From Diplolepis rosae (lineage: Eukaryota; Arthropoda; Insecta; Hymenoptera; Diplolepididae), in the NCBI GenBank assembly GCA_030998225.1, contig JAPYXD010000704.1:4402001-4466000 (forward strand): DNA of 64,000 nucleotides, in the 5' to 3' direction. This document shows, piece by piece, positions 45,395-56,575 of the stretch. Numbering within the stretch: position 1 is the first letter of the stretch; every line of letters starts with the position of its first letter. Both the position numbers and the translations under genes were made by a program. A model generated the notes under the pieces. It was not told the origin of the DNA. It saw nothing but the letters and a program-made list of their open reading frames with translations, and did no database searches.

Positions 45395-48300
45395 GAAAGC
45401 GTCGTTTTTTTCACAGAAAGATTTTCAAATTCTTTGAATATTTGAAATCATTTGCATTATTTGCGATATAAGAGTTTGAAATTGTCTACGCGGACACCTG
45501 TCGACAATATATCCTATTTCATACGCGACTAGTGAAGACGAAAGTAGTGACACATTCTTAAAAAAATAAAAATGATAAGTAATTAAACCTATACATGTAG
45601 ATTTTTATCAGAAAATTTGAGTAAATTGATTAAATCAGAAATATTTACAGGTATTTACTGAAATATTTGCAAAACTTGTCTGCAAATTAGTAATTTGCAG
45701 GATTTACGGATTTTATAGTATATATCTTACTTAGCGAGTTGTAAAAACATCTCGAAAATATATCATTTATTGCTGAAGAACAATATAATAATTCGCAAAA
45801 TATCATAACTTTTCATCAATTTGATTTTGTCAATTAAAATATTCGTACATCTTTATGAACGTAATATTTTTTCCTGATGAAAATGATCTTGAATCCCGCA
45901 TTGGTTAAGTTGGATGATTTAACTCTTGGAGAAAAATTCAAAGGATAATTATTTCAAGTAAATTTACATAACTGGCATGATGAACCTTAAACTTGATAAA
46001 AAGATGGTATGGAAACACATTGTTAGTATGCTATTCACTAGCAGTTGAAAGCGTTTTGTGAAACGATGTATGGAGGGTATATGGGTAGAGGTAAGTGCAA
46101 AAGCATGGCTGAAAAACGTGGCATAAGATAGATATCGGGTGTGCGGCCATTTGAGATTTACCCACGAATACCGGCCAATCACGGTGCATAAATCGAGATA
46201 CTCAGAGAGGTTCTCTCGATTCTTGAAGCTAATGTTGGTACGATCTTGATTATGAGAGATTCTGAGAGTTTCTGAAAGATTAGGCTCCCTGCAGAGCAGT
46301 CTCGTCTAGGCAACTCACTGTTTCCTAGACTTGGCCCTTGGGCAACGCCTTGGCTTATTCCAAAGAAGACGACCTGTAATTACGGGAAGCTTATGCTACA
46401 ACTTTGCAGCTGATATGCCGAGAGCAACTCAAAATTACGAAAAAACAAGACCAAATGGTATAAGTGTATCAAATTATATTCACCACATCATACTCTCAGG
46501 ATGGATGCAAAGACGAATAAGTGCATTTTGAAATATAAATAAGTCAGAGTTATCATGAACAAGAATTTTATCGTTTTTGTAACCTCGTTCCTAATGTCTT
46601 TTTAATTATTGCATAGTCGCTTCTTCTCTCTTGATGATTCTTTCATAATTGCTCTTCGAGTTGCACTAATGTACTATGTTCAATATGTACACGCATATTT
46701 CATATCAATTAAGTATAGTAATTGTGAAGATATTTATGTTATTAAAATATGACTTATTATTTATTATTACAAGCTTTCCAAAATTCAATGTTTTATTTTG
46801 CTAACGAAAGCGATTTTATGTCGGTATTTTAATTATTTAGTTCAAAGGAGTGTTAGTGAAATCGTCTGTAGTATTCCCCTTTCACGAAACAAGTATTTTA
46901 TGAGGGTGTCTGTTTAAAGCATAATCGAATCAGCTAATAATTATCATTAAAGCTTTCACGCGCAGACTGCTTGCGCACATATGGTTAATAACATAATGAG
47001 ATATTCAAGCAACATGAAAACAACAGCAACATTAGGCAATCCATGTTGTGAATTATTTGCGCTTAAATCTTATTCAGTTATTAACATGTGATTATGAAAG
47101 TCGCAATGACTGGATAATATTATAATTTACTTTGCTATATGTATAATAAAAACTCTCAGACTGATTGTATACAATGTGATATTAAGTACAAAAGAAATCT
47201 AGTCACTTGAAAAACGAGGAGGCCCCATCATTCCCAGAAAAATAACCTATCCGATTTCCACTTAACTATATCATTTTTTGCGGAGAATAATTCTTCTATT
47301 GAGTTGGTCTAAAACGCGTCAACGATGTCACTGAGAACTTGGGAAACGAATAAAATTGTCACAGGGAGCTTTATGAAGATGTCGGTTAGCCAAATAAAAG
47401 GTTGTCATCAGACAGATGACGAGAAACATATAAAGAAGTCACTCTAGAAAATTGTGAAATGTCCAGCCCCCTGGCTCTTGAACTAAAAAAAGAAAAAGAT
47501 TGGGTGACAGAAAAATGGGCTTGGGGATGGGCTCGATACACAAAGAAAGAGAGAGCGGGAGGTGACGAACGCGTGGAACGATGACGACCTACCAAAAAAA
47601 CGACTCCAAGGACCATTGTCAAAAAAGGACACCCCGTAGAGTCTGTCCGAGGGTAAATGGTATTTTAATAATGGTGATTAACCAGCTTTTGTAACTTCTG
47701 TTGCATTTGATTTTGGCAAACTATTTCCATGATATCAATTCCTCTTTTTTATGGTGAGTAGCTCACTTAATACTCAGAACAGTATGTTAATCTGAGGTTC
47801 TGATTATAATATTCAAATTAGCTGCTTGTTTTCTTAACGAACAAATTATAAGTAGAAAATATGAAGAACAAAGAAAATACTAAAAAGTACATATGGAGAA
47901 ACTCGATCTAAGTAATAAATTTCGAAGTTTATTTCAAACGAAACTTTTTTCAAACAAAATATAATTATTCGACTAGCAACAGAAGCAATGACTTTTCTAC
48001 TTTCAAAGAAGTTATGCACCTTGATTATTGAAGTGGATTTAGAAAGAGTACAAAGAGAGAAACTGGTTTTCGATTAGAAAAGTAGTTAGCTATATACACT
48101 AATTACTAGATAAATCTACATCAACCAGTCGTCTGAAAGGAATTTGTTTATATTCTTATTCATTTATCAAAATCTCTAATTGGAATCCAATATCAAAAGG
48201 TGAAACTGAACTATCGAAAAAACATCGCTTCTTGATTAATGATTTAAACGCATAAACAATCATGCAGACGTTCACATGCGATGTAATCTTAAGATTCCTC

Positions 48301-51300
48301 ACACGTGCTTCATCGATATGTGTAGTAGGTCAATGATACGATGTCCCTTTACAGAGAAAATATATTGCATGTTTTTCAAAATTGCTTGTTCTACCCTTCT
48401 TTGTATATAAAACATTACATCGGTCTGAAACCACAATGTTGTTGTAGTGATCTTATGATTCATCCGGTTCTTTGACTTCAATTTTCCTGATACAAAACTC
48501 AATTAGCGAATTTTAATTTAGTTTGAGGATGAGATTAAGGGTGAATTTCCCAAGTGGCACATAAGGCGTTTGTGATCGAACTGGTGGGCAAGATCTGACA
48601 ACAAAGATGGCGTCGATGTAATTTTTCCGTCGGAACTAGTTTTGCAAGAGAATCCCAAGTACGTATTTCTACCGGGAAATATCTCCTTTATTCTGCCATA
48701 AATGTGAATCTGTACGGGCTGAGTTGTAGTAGTAGATTTATGATAATTATCGATCACTAAATGAGAAGTTCTCTCGCGTATCTGACCTCGTAAGTAAGGC
48801 GAGCGAAACATATATATATAGGCAGTAAAAAGTGCCTGAGGCCTCTTGAGGACTATTACATTTAGTTCGCAATCGTCAGGGTGTCTGTTTATACCAGGAA
48901 TTTATGCCCTCTAGGAGAAAGATTACCTCCTTAACTCCTCGTTACTCCCAATGAGACTACAAAAGTACTCCCTAGTAAATTCACTTTCTAGTTGTTTTCT
49001 TGAACCTAATCTGAATTGCAAGATCACTTCTTCAAGTGCCAGTCAAAATTTTTCAAAATTTTACAGAATTTAATAATTATCTGCCTTTGAGAGACATTGA
49101 GATGAATATTAAAGAAAAAAATAATGAGATAGACTGTTAAGTTTTGAGTTAAGATACTTTCTTTTCCTGCAACTTGTTAGGAGTACTTATTAAAAACCTG
49201 TCTGACTTTTTAAAAAATTTTGAACCACTATTAAGTTTTATGCTTTCGTTTGAGACACTGGCAGATTCGTTACATAAAATCTTGCTTTCATATCCTTAGG
49301 AAAAAGTATCAATTTACATTTTATGAAGACGTACAATCGAGGTAACGTCTGAATGAATATTTTAAAATCAATGCAAAACATGTTGAGTAAAAAAAATAAT
49401 TTTAATTATCTCATATTTTGTACAAATTTAGAGTTAAACTTGCAACTTGATTTTGTAATTATATGGTCTAATAAGTAACTATTAACCTTTAAAGCAATGC
49501 TGTCAACATATCATAAATTTATCATAAATTGCTTATGAATTTTATGAATTGTATTAAGTTACAATGTGTAGTATTTTCGCTCATTTTTTATCAACATGAA
49601 TTTATTATTGTCTCCAGAGTGTTTTTCAATGATTCTAACTCAAAGCAAAAAATCTCATAAAAAGTTAATGAACTGATTACTGTACTTATCTTGACCCTCA
49701 TTAAAAATAATACATTCTATGCTCACAATATTTTGAAATTATAGTTTGAAAAATATGTGATTTTGAATCAAATTATGATTTTAGTTATTAAAAAGGTTAA
49801 GTTTCAGATGTTCTTATCGGTAGGGGTGTGCCTCTCATTTCCTTGATTTGTCAACTAATAGTGACAATGGCAAGACGAAGTCCCACATGATTGATAAGAA
49901 AAAATAGGCAAGAAACTGAAACCTATTCATATTAGCTACTTATCGTAATAAAATGTTATTGATAGTAAAATTGGTTCTTGAATGAGGTATTTGATTGTTT
50001 GAAATAAGATTGTTTTCATATTAATGCATTGATTCATGATAAATTTATGTTGTAAGTTGTATCATGCAAATAACACATTACATAATATTTCAATCACAAA
50101 AGTTTACGCGAGAATTTGGTTATAGGATATATATTTATAGAAATACTTTATGTCCAGAAATTAATATTTTACGGCATATAATTGGATAAAAAAATGGCCG
50201 ATTCTTTGAATTAAAAAACATATCAAAGTAATTGATTTTTTAATATCTGAAATTGAATATTACCAATCTGAAATTGCTGTAGAGTAATGGACTTTTAGAG
50301 ATTGATAATCTGCATTTAACTACAGACGTGTATCTGAATAAGTGACTCATATAAGTTTAATACATCATGTCATTGATATAAGTGACAAGTAACAATTAAA
50401 TTTGATGATCAACTTTGAGTATAATAACATTTTACTTTATTCAATTTCCATCTTCTGCATATAGATCAGATCAATAAATGTTTCATGGGGAAATATTGCA
50501 TATGATGTCGTAAATTCTTAACTAAAGTTGTTAAATTGAAACTGATATCTCAAGATTGGGTCAATATTGTTGGCCTCAAAAAAAATGCTGGTCCAATGGT
50601 GAATTACAGATTATTTGTTTCTCTAATCATACTTTTAGGAAAATAAGTTTTTGTAATGCAGACTCATCGTAATTTAATTATTTCAGCATTCCGTTCATGT
50701 AAATAATAACAGTTGATAAATTAGATTTTCTTCTTATAAACACAGATAAAATGAAGCGTACATTTTTAGTATCAACGCCCCAAAAAACGACTTTATCTAC
50801 GAATTTGATTCAATCAAGCAGAATGTAGTGATTACATTAAATACCAGTAGGATTATATTGATACGAGTTATAGGAACTTTACTTGATTAGTCAAAATGCC
50901 GATAACAAATAAAATTGCTGTTTATCGTAAAGAAGTCATTCATAAAGATACATATATATGTATCTTTTTGGATATATATCCAAATAATATAATCGTTAAC
51001 TTCGTTTCTCTAAGCTTGCGCTCACCACTTGCTCAGTCGAAAAAGTATTCAAAAACTTTTAGTCATTGCGATATCAATATTAAAAAGTTTCCCTGCATTT
51101 CATTGTATATTTCTGTTGATAGATAAAAACAATATGAATTAATGTAATATATGTCTGATAAGAAAACGAAAAGACCTCATTGGAATTTATTTGATATAAG
51201 ACGACGACATTATCAGCTAAATAATAAACACAGTAGATTACATTGTTAATCCTGGATTTTTTTAATGACATACCTTTATGAATCCAGTAAAATAATCTAA

Positions 51301-51321
51301 TCAATTCTGATATTGACTCAC

Positions 51322-52183
51322 CTCCGGGAAATCTATGGGGGAAGATCCTCCCATGTCTGGATAAGAGCCACGGATAGAGTGGATAGCTATCTCTAGGAGC
51401 TTGATGAGGATGAGGTGGTGGATGAGGTCCACCCGGTCCGCCACTATGAGAATATGGTCCATGAGGTGGTCCATGAGGAGACGCGCCGTGATGCGCCTGA
51501 AGGGCAACAGCCAAGTTCGCGGCCTGAAAATGTTGAGCAGCAGCAATATTTGCTGCCAGGGCTAAGTGTTGAGAGTGATATTCATTTTGCCCGGTTTGAG
51601 GCCCGGTGGGTCCATGTCCAGGTAAACCGTAGAGAGACTTAAGCTGTTCTGCGGCAACGGCTGCAGCGGTTGCTGCACCAGGAGGCGGCGCGAGGTAATT
51701 AGGACTAGGTCTCACGACACCTGGAGGTGGGTGAGGATGTGCACCAACGGGCGAATCCCCGTGGGATATCCTATGAGGAGGACTGGGACTATTATTAGGT
51801 GTGGAGCCGCCACTGTGACTGTGGTTGGTGGTTCTGCTGTATTCTAAGTGATTGGCCAAGGTTAGGTGATGATGATGATGGTGAAGGTGATGACTATTAT
51901 GCGAAGGTGTCCGTCGGGAGATTGGATAGGACTCAACGGACGAACTCCTAGATACAGGCCTATCAGACTCTTCAGAATGGGCTCCAGGTGATCTGGCACT
52001 ACGCCGCCGATTTCTCGGAGACGAGGATCCTTCGACAACATCCATTGGACTCCCATCATCTCGTTCTATCTCTACGCGCTCCAAACGATCATCCCGACCA
52101 CCGCCGACGATCGAATCAATGCTGAAGCCGATCTTGGGCTTGGAGGGCACAGGGACAATTGGCGTCGGCGCGAGCGGCATCAT
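51322..52183 (-). CDS. ems: EMX-family homeobox protein, exon 1 (N-terminal regulatory part)
   Basis: This first coding exon gives residues 1-287 plus one base of codon 288 and ends at GTGAGT. I chose the ATG at 52183 because it is the first in-frame ATG after a stop codon near 52264. The longer open frame to 52231 begins at TTG, although an upstream exon cannot be excluded. FSIDSIV at residues 20-26 is an eh1-like Groucho-binding motif, common in EMX proteins. Then come a Ser/Arg-rich part, a histidine run near residues 98-106, a Pro/Gly/His-rich stretch, an Ala-rich segment and YPLYPWLLSRHG near residues 267-278. The last precedes the homeodomain in this family and resembles a hexapeptide. 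The spliced product of three exons has 421 residues. Open frames on the opposite strand are composition shadows. Confidence 0.9.
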
Positions 52184-52900
52184 CGTATGTGGCGCGACGC
52201 CCAGGCTCTGCCAGAGAGACCCTTTTTCCAAAATTTTGAAGCTGTTGGGTACTAGGCTGTCTTAAGTCTCTTGCATCTTGCAGGATAAGACTAAACTAGT
52301 GGACCTAATTGTACGGTAATTACGTATTGCTTCAAGAAAGTAGAGCACGAGAGTTAAACAGTGCCGAATTCACAAAACCAATTCACCAAAGTAATAAGTT
52401 GGTTTAGAAAAGACTGGAAGGCATTCCCAAAAAAATTATAAACACTTATCACTCAACTTTGGTTCCTTATCGGCTGTTCAGTCTATCATTACTTTTCTCT
52501 CATTTTCTTTACTAGATAATCTCGCGGCACTCGGATACATCACATTGTCATTATCTCCATGTGATATTCCATCAATATCACACACTAATTTTCGAATCTT
52601 TAGAATAGTTAGTAATTTACTTTGCTATTGGAAACTCAGTCATATGAAGCTTATTCCTTATCATGACACGGCTATTGTTACTATTTGACTTTCTATAATT
52701 TATGAATCCTTAATCAAGTGAATCCTAGGGTATTCCACCGATCCAACACGCACTGAAAACTTCACGTTGAACTCACTCCTCATGAAAACTCACACGGATC
52801 CACTCGTCACTGTCAAAACAGAAATGGTAAACGCGCGGCGAGTGTTTCGAGCTCCGCTCCAGGTCGTTCGGATGCTTCTGGCCTGAGCGCTTGGTAGTGT
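52184..52900 (-). promoter_or_regulatory. Probable 5'UTR and promoter region of the EMX-family gene
   Basis: This lies directly upstream of the start codon. GC and CpG rise near 52800-52880. On the minus strand TTTTCAGTGCG with its A near 52754 fits an insect initiator (TCAGT), which would give a 5'UTR of about 570 bases. I see no clear TATA box at the right distance, and a matching downstream promoter element is not evident. The transcription start is an inference. Confidence 0.3.
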
Positions 52901-53640
52901 TTGAGAAAATTACCGGCTAAACGAGTGCTGGAACCGTCTGGGTGGGGGACTTTAACTCCCCCTACCGCACCCCCGACTCCAAGAGATGGAGGGGGTGATC
53001 GACCCGAAGTAGGCGTGTTTGGTGGAACTAAATGTCCAACGGGCGTGTACCTGGAGCTTTGGGATTGGTTCCCTGGTACATGATCCCGGTTACTTCCCCT
53101 TGTGTAGAATCACTAACAGGCCAGAGGGGGAATCACATTAGTTGCCGATGGGCGTTAAACTCACGTTTTTGTCGTGCGATGAAAATGAGCCGTTTAATTA
53201 ATACGTCTGGACTCAGGAGTGTTTCTTGTCGCAGGGGAAATGATGGACGATTGGAGGGAGCGGGGAAGAATTCTTAGAGTGGGATACAAAGGATTTTCAA
53301 CGCCGTTGGATATCAGCATCAGGACAACTACGCTCAGATTGGACCACGGCGCTTTGTTGGTTCACAATATTGCTGTATTGAGGATAAAACTTGGGTGATA
53401 TTGCTGCTTATCTCGATTTTTGGTTGGGACTCCCAAAGAACTAATGCGAATACAGTTTTTTAATACTGCGAAAATAATTGGGTTTTAATGTTTGCATTTT
53501 CTATCCTGAACCCAGAAAAAAAATTTGTTTGGCGTACCCAAATTATTTTTTAACATTAATCAAGATATTTTGTTAAATCAAGTAAAATATTTTTTTTTTC
53601 ATTTAACTAAGTTGTATCCAAACGAAAAATGTTTGGTTCT
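52901..53640. other. GC-raised upstream DNA, no gene recognised
   Basis: It includes ACCGCACCCCCGACTCC followed by GGAGGGGGTGAT, a small hairpin near 52960-53000. Short open frames on the plus strand show no protein motif. From about 53510 the sequence turns AT-rich with AACTAAGTTG / AACGAAAAATGTTTGG-type words. It is likely upstream regulatory DNA. Confidence 0.4.
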
Positions 53641-53660
53641 ATGAAACAAATTCTTTTTTG

Positions 53661-53757
53661 TACTAGCGGATCACAAAGTGCATTTTATTGCCCCGCGCAG
53701 GGCAGACAAATCCACTTTTTGGTCCCCCAGTAGAAAAAAAATCGTGTGCGACACGGA
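53661..53757. repeat. GC-rich stem-loop, copy 2
   Basis: TACTAGCGGATCACAAAGTG, ATTGCCCCGCGCAGGGCA and AAATCCACTTTTTGG correspond in order to the copy at 4981-5058, with degraded pairing. The trailing ATCGTGTGCGACACGG also matches. CCCTAGTTGCACAAT follows both copies further on, so the repeat unit is longer than the hairpin. Confidence 0.6.
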
Positions 53758-54470
53758 AAAAACATTAATTTTACTCGTATGGTTGTTACTCTCATTTTTC
53801 TCGGACATCAAACTTCACACTCGCAAAATGAATTTATTTCTCCCTAGTTGCACAATATATACTATAGTTGAATTATCATAATATAATTTCAAATTAGGTC
53901 GTTGAGTTCGACATTTTTGTAGCGTCTCTTTTTCCACAGAAAGATTTCAAATTCTTTTAATTATTAGTATAGTATAATTTTTTTTCTGAATGTGGATTCT
54001 AATTGTATACAAGTTTCCATGGATGTAATGTAATGCGAGTTTTTCTCTTCAATAATGTAGACGCATGACTCGGTTTTTGATCAACTAATTTTAAAAAGAT
54101 GGTATTGAGTACAATATAGACAGTAAATGTTCAGGAAAAATGTCTTGGATTCAGACAAACTTTTCTCTTGGATATACAAAAATACTGAGTTAATTCAAAT
54201 AAATTGTGTTTGATTGAACAAAATATTGATTGATTCAAGTTTATTTTTTGGTTAAATAAACAAAATTTATTGCGTTTGACAGACGATTTTGGCTTAAATT
54301 TAGCTGTTAAGTGTATAGCCACATAAATATTTTCTTTCTAATAGTCTAGTTTTTGTTACATCTTAAAGTTAACTAACTTTTAGGCTTGATAAATATGATT
54401 AAATTATTGTACACGGATCGTTTAAAAAAATTCGTGGAAGATTGTATGTGTTATATTTCACAGAGATGAA

Positions 54471-55476
54471 AGATTTGCTGTATTAACAAACGGATTGTTG
54501 ATATACAACCTACAAATATTTTTGCTGTCCCAACAAAACTTTTTCTTGAACCATGCACAGCTTTTATTGGGCGAAATAAAATTTCGGTAGTCACTTTTAA
54601 GTTGCTTAAAACATCTTATTTGAGTACACGTAGAATATCTTAAGTTGAGCCATCGGTAACACAGATTACATAAGTTACCGACAGTTTCTTGTTCCTATAA
54701 CCTCTACACTGTGAGACAAAGCTTACGGCATACCAGATACCAGTGTCTACTACACATGTGGTGGCTTACATGGCTGTACGTACTTCTTAAAAAAATTAAT
54801 TCAAGTAAATGCTCTATTGGAAAAGGAGACAAGCGACTTAGCAAACGTATCCAATACGTTAAAACAGAAGGTATACCTGATATCGAGTCACGTGTTGCTG
54901 ATATGATTTACACTTTTTACATGTAGCTCCACATCCGTCATATGTAAAGTTTGAATAAAGAATCGTGTCGATGAAAATGAACAATATATTCCTCTAAATG
55001 AGTTGATATTACACCACAGAAAAAAACATGGAACAGTCAAAACGCTCCATTTCTTGAGGTTATGAACAGTTACTATAACCCTATGAGAGATTCTATCTTT
55101 CGACCACTACTTTGACACTTTAAGCGTCTTAGTTTTTGCTAACTTATTGACCTGCTATATCTTACAATTCAGAAACATCTTATGTCAGAACCATCTTATG
55201 ACATCCTAAACATCTTAAACTAAAACAAATTATCTAACTCAATCAAGTATCTTATTTTGTAAGACGGAAATTACATCTTTATTCGTATCAAAACACGTAA
55301 GTCGTCTTAATTTTGAATAAGATACTTCGTGAGACATCTTATTTCAAGACATAAGATGGCAAATTCCTATCTTATATCTTACAGTAAGATACCAGGTAAA
55401 ACACTTCTTTTTTCAGTGCGGTAAAAAAAATTTGCAGGTTGTATATAAACAATCTGTTTGCTAATACAGCAAATCT
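54471..55476. mobile_element. One-kb element with AGATTTGCTGTATTA inverted ends
   Basis: AGATTTGCTGTATTAACAAA and the following GGATTGTTGATATACAACCT pair with the reverse of AGGTTGTATATAAACAATCTG..GCTAATACAGCAAATCT ending at 55476. The interior has CACAGAAAAAAACATGG near 55015 and TTTTTTCAGTGCGG near 55415, which look like the ends of a further nested element. That nested part is rich in ATCTTA / TAAGAT words. No transposase is seen. Confidence 0.6.
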
Positions 55477-56190
55477 GTTTTGTCCGCGTTTCTATGAAAG
55501 TTTACATTGAGATGAAATAAGTTTATACTTTATTAGTGCCCGTAAATGAATAAGTCAATTTAATTAGATATAAAAAACTGGAATGCTCTTAATTCCGCAT
55601 AAAAAATTTCCAATTCACACTTACAGGGTCGACCCGGGTTACCCTGCATGTTTTATTTTAGTTATAAAAAAGGCTTCGCGAAGCTGTAGTAATTACGAAG
55701 AAAATGGCACTTCACATATACCGACATGCGAGCATGACTGGATTGGGTTAATTTCACAATTTAAACGTCAGTTTACGATAATAATAATAACGCTCTCCTT
55801 ACAATGTTGGCAAACCTGTGCAATTATAGCTTTGCGGATGCTGTAGAGATATCACGTATCATACTCATATAATGGTTAATAATGAATGGCTACATTTTGG
55901 AAAATTGTATGCAATATTATCCTGCAGTTCTTCAACTCAAATTAAATGTTTGTCAAATGTTTTCCTTATATCCTTTTCACTTCAAGTAGTTCATATACCA
56001 AAAAAAAAACTTGATTTAACCAAACCATTTTTTCAAACGAACCAAGATATTTGTTTAACTCAAACAAAATTTGTCTAAATCTTCTGAATTATTTGTTTGA
56101 TTCAACTACACACACAAAAATGAATATTTGAAGAATATTAATGATTACTGGATAACAGAAGTGGTTACTAGAAAATAGGAATAATTACTA

Positions 56191-56573
56191 CACTCAGAAA
56201 AAAGATTTAATTGAATGAAAGAAAATAATTTGTTTGAAAGGCTTTTTTTTATTCAAACAATAGATTTATTTGAGTTTAATAAAATTTGTTTAATTCAAAC
56301 AAAATATCTTTGGGCAAAATAAATATTTGTTTGAATTAAATAAATTTTTCTTCAAAACAAACAAATTATTGCATACGTATATGCCCAAAGATATAATTTT
56401 TTTGATTCAAGGCGGAAATTTATTTGATTTGAACAAATTTTTATTTGGTTCAAGATACTTTGTTTGAATAAAACAAATTTTATTTGATTCAAATAAATCA
56501 TTTTTTTTTAAATCAATGAAAGTCTTTCAAAAAAATAATTTTCATTGATTCAATCAAATCTTTTTTCTGAGTG
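56191..56573. mobile_element. TA-flanked foldback MITE with CACTCAGAAAAAAGATTT ends
   Basis: CACTCAGAAAAAAGATTTAA at the left and AAATCTTTTTTCTGAGTG at the right are inverted repeats, flanked by TA at 56189-56190 and 56574-56575. The interior is made of TTTGTTTGAATTAAA / TTTGATTCAAATAAA words, and ATATCTTTGGGCA pairs with TGCCCAAAGATAT in the middle. It is 383 bp without a gene. Confidence 0.85.
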
Positions 56574-56575
56574 TA

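Larger units (their letters stand above)
45115..45435. repeat. Inverted repeat with a tRNA-like sequence in each arm
   Basis: Arms of about 140 bp, from AAAGAATTTGAAAATCTTTC at 45115 to the mirrored GAAAGATTTTCAAATTCTTT at 45435, each contain a complete tRNA-like sequence pointing toward the outer end. The centre holds GCCACAAGGCTGAGCCACTA and AAGATCTTCC. A remnant of the outer end occurs near 53935-53962. It could be a foldback transposon that captured a tRNA, or two SINE heads inserted head to head. Confidence 0.75.
39029..51321 (-). other. Intron 1 of the EMX-family gene (about 12.3 kb)
   Basis: It is bounded by GTGAGT at 51321 and TTTACAG before 39028 on the minus strand, phase 1. Contents: the nested repeat locus at 39361-41010, a tRNA-like SINE head at 41163-41234, nested MITEs at 42393-42894, a TTAA element at 44001-44440 and the inverted tRNA-like pair at 45115-45435. 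From about 45.6 to 51.3 kb I see mostly non-repetitive AT-rich DNA and no gene. Confidence 0.8.

Noticed and set aside
51080..51321. C-terminal continuation of the exon 1 open frame
   Set aside because: A GTGAGT donor follows HRFPGG and the translation beyond it is low-complexity and unlike EMX; exon 2 joins in frame.
51415..51642. Plus-strand open frame within exon 1
   Set aside because: Composition shadow of the GC-rich coding exon; no motif.
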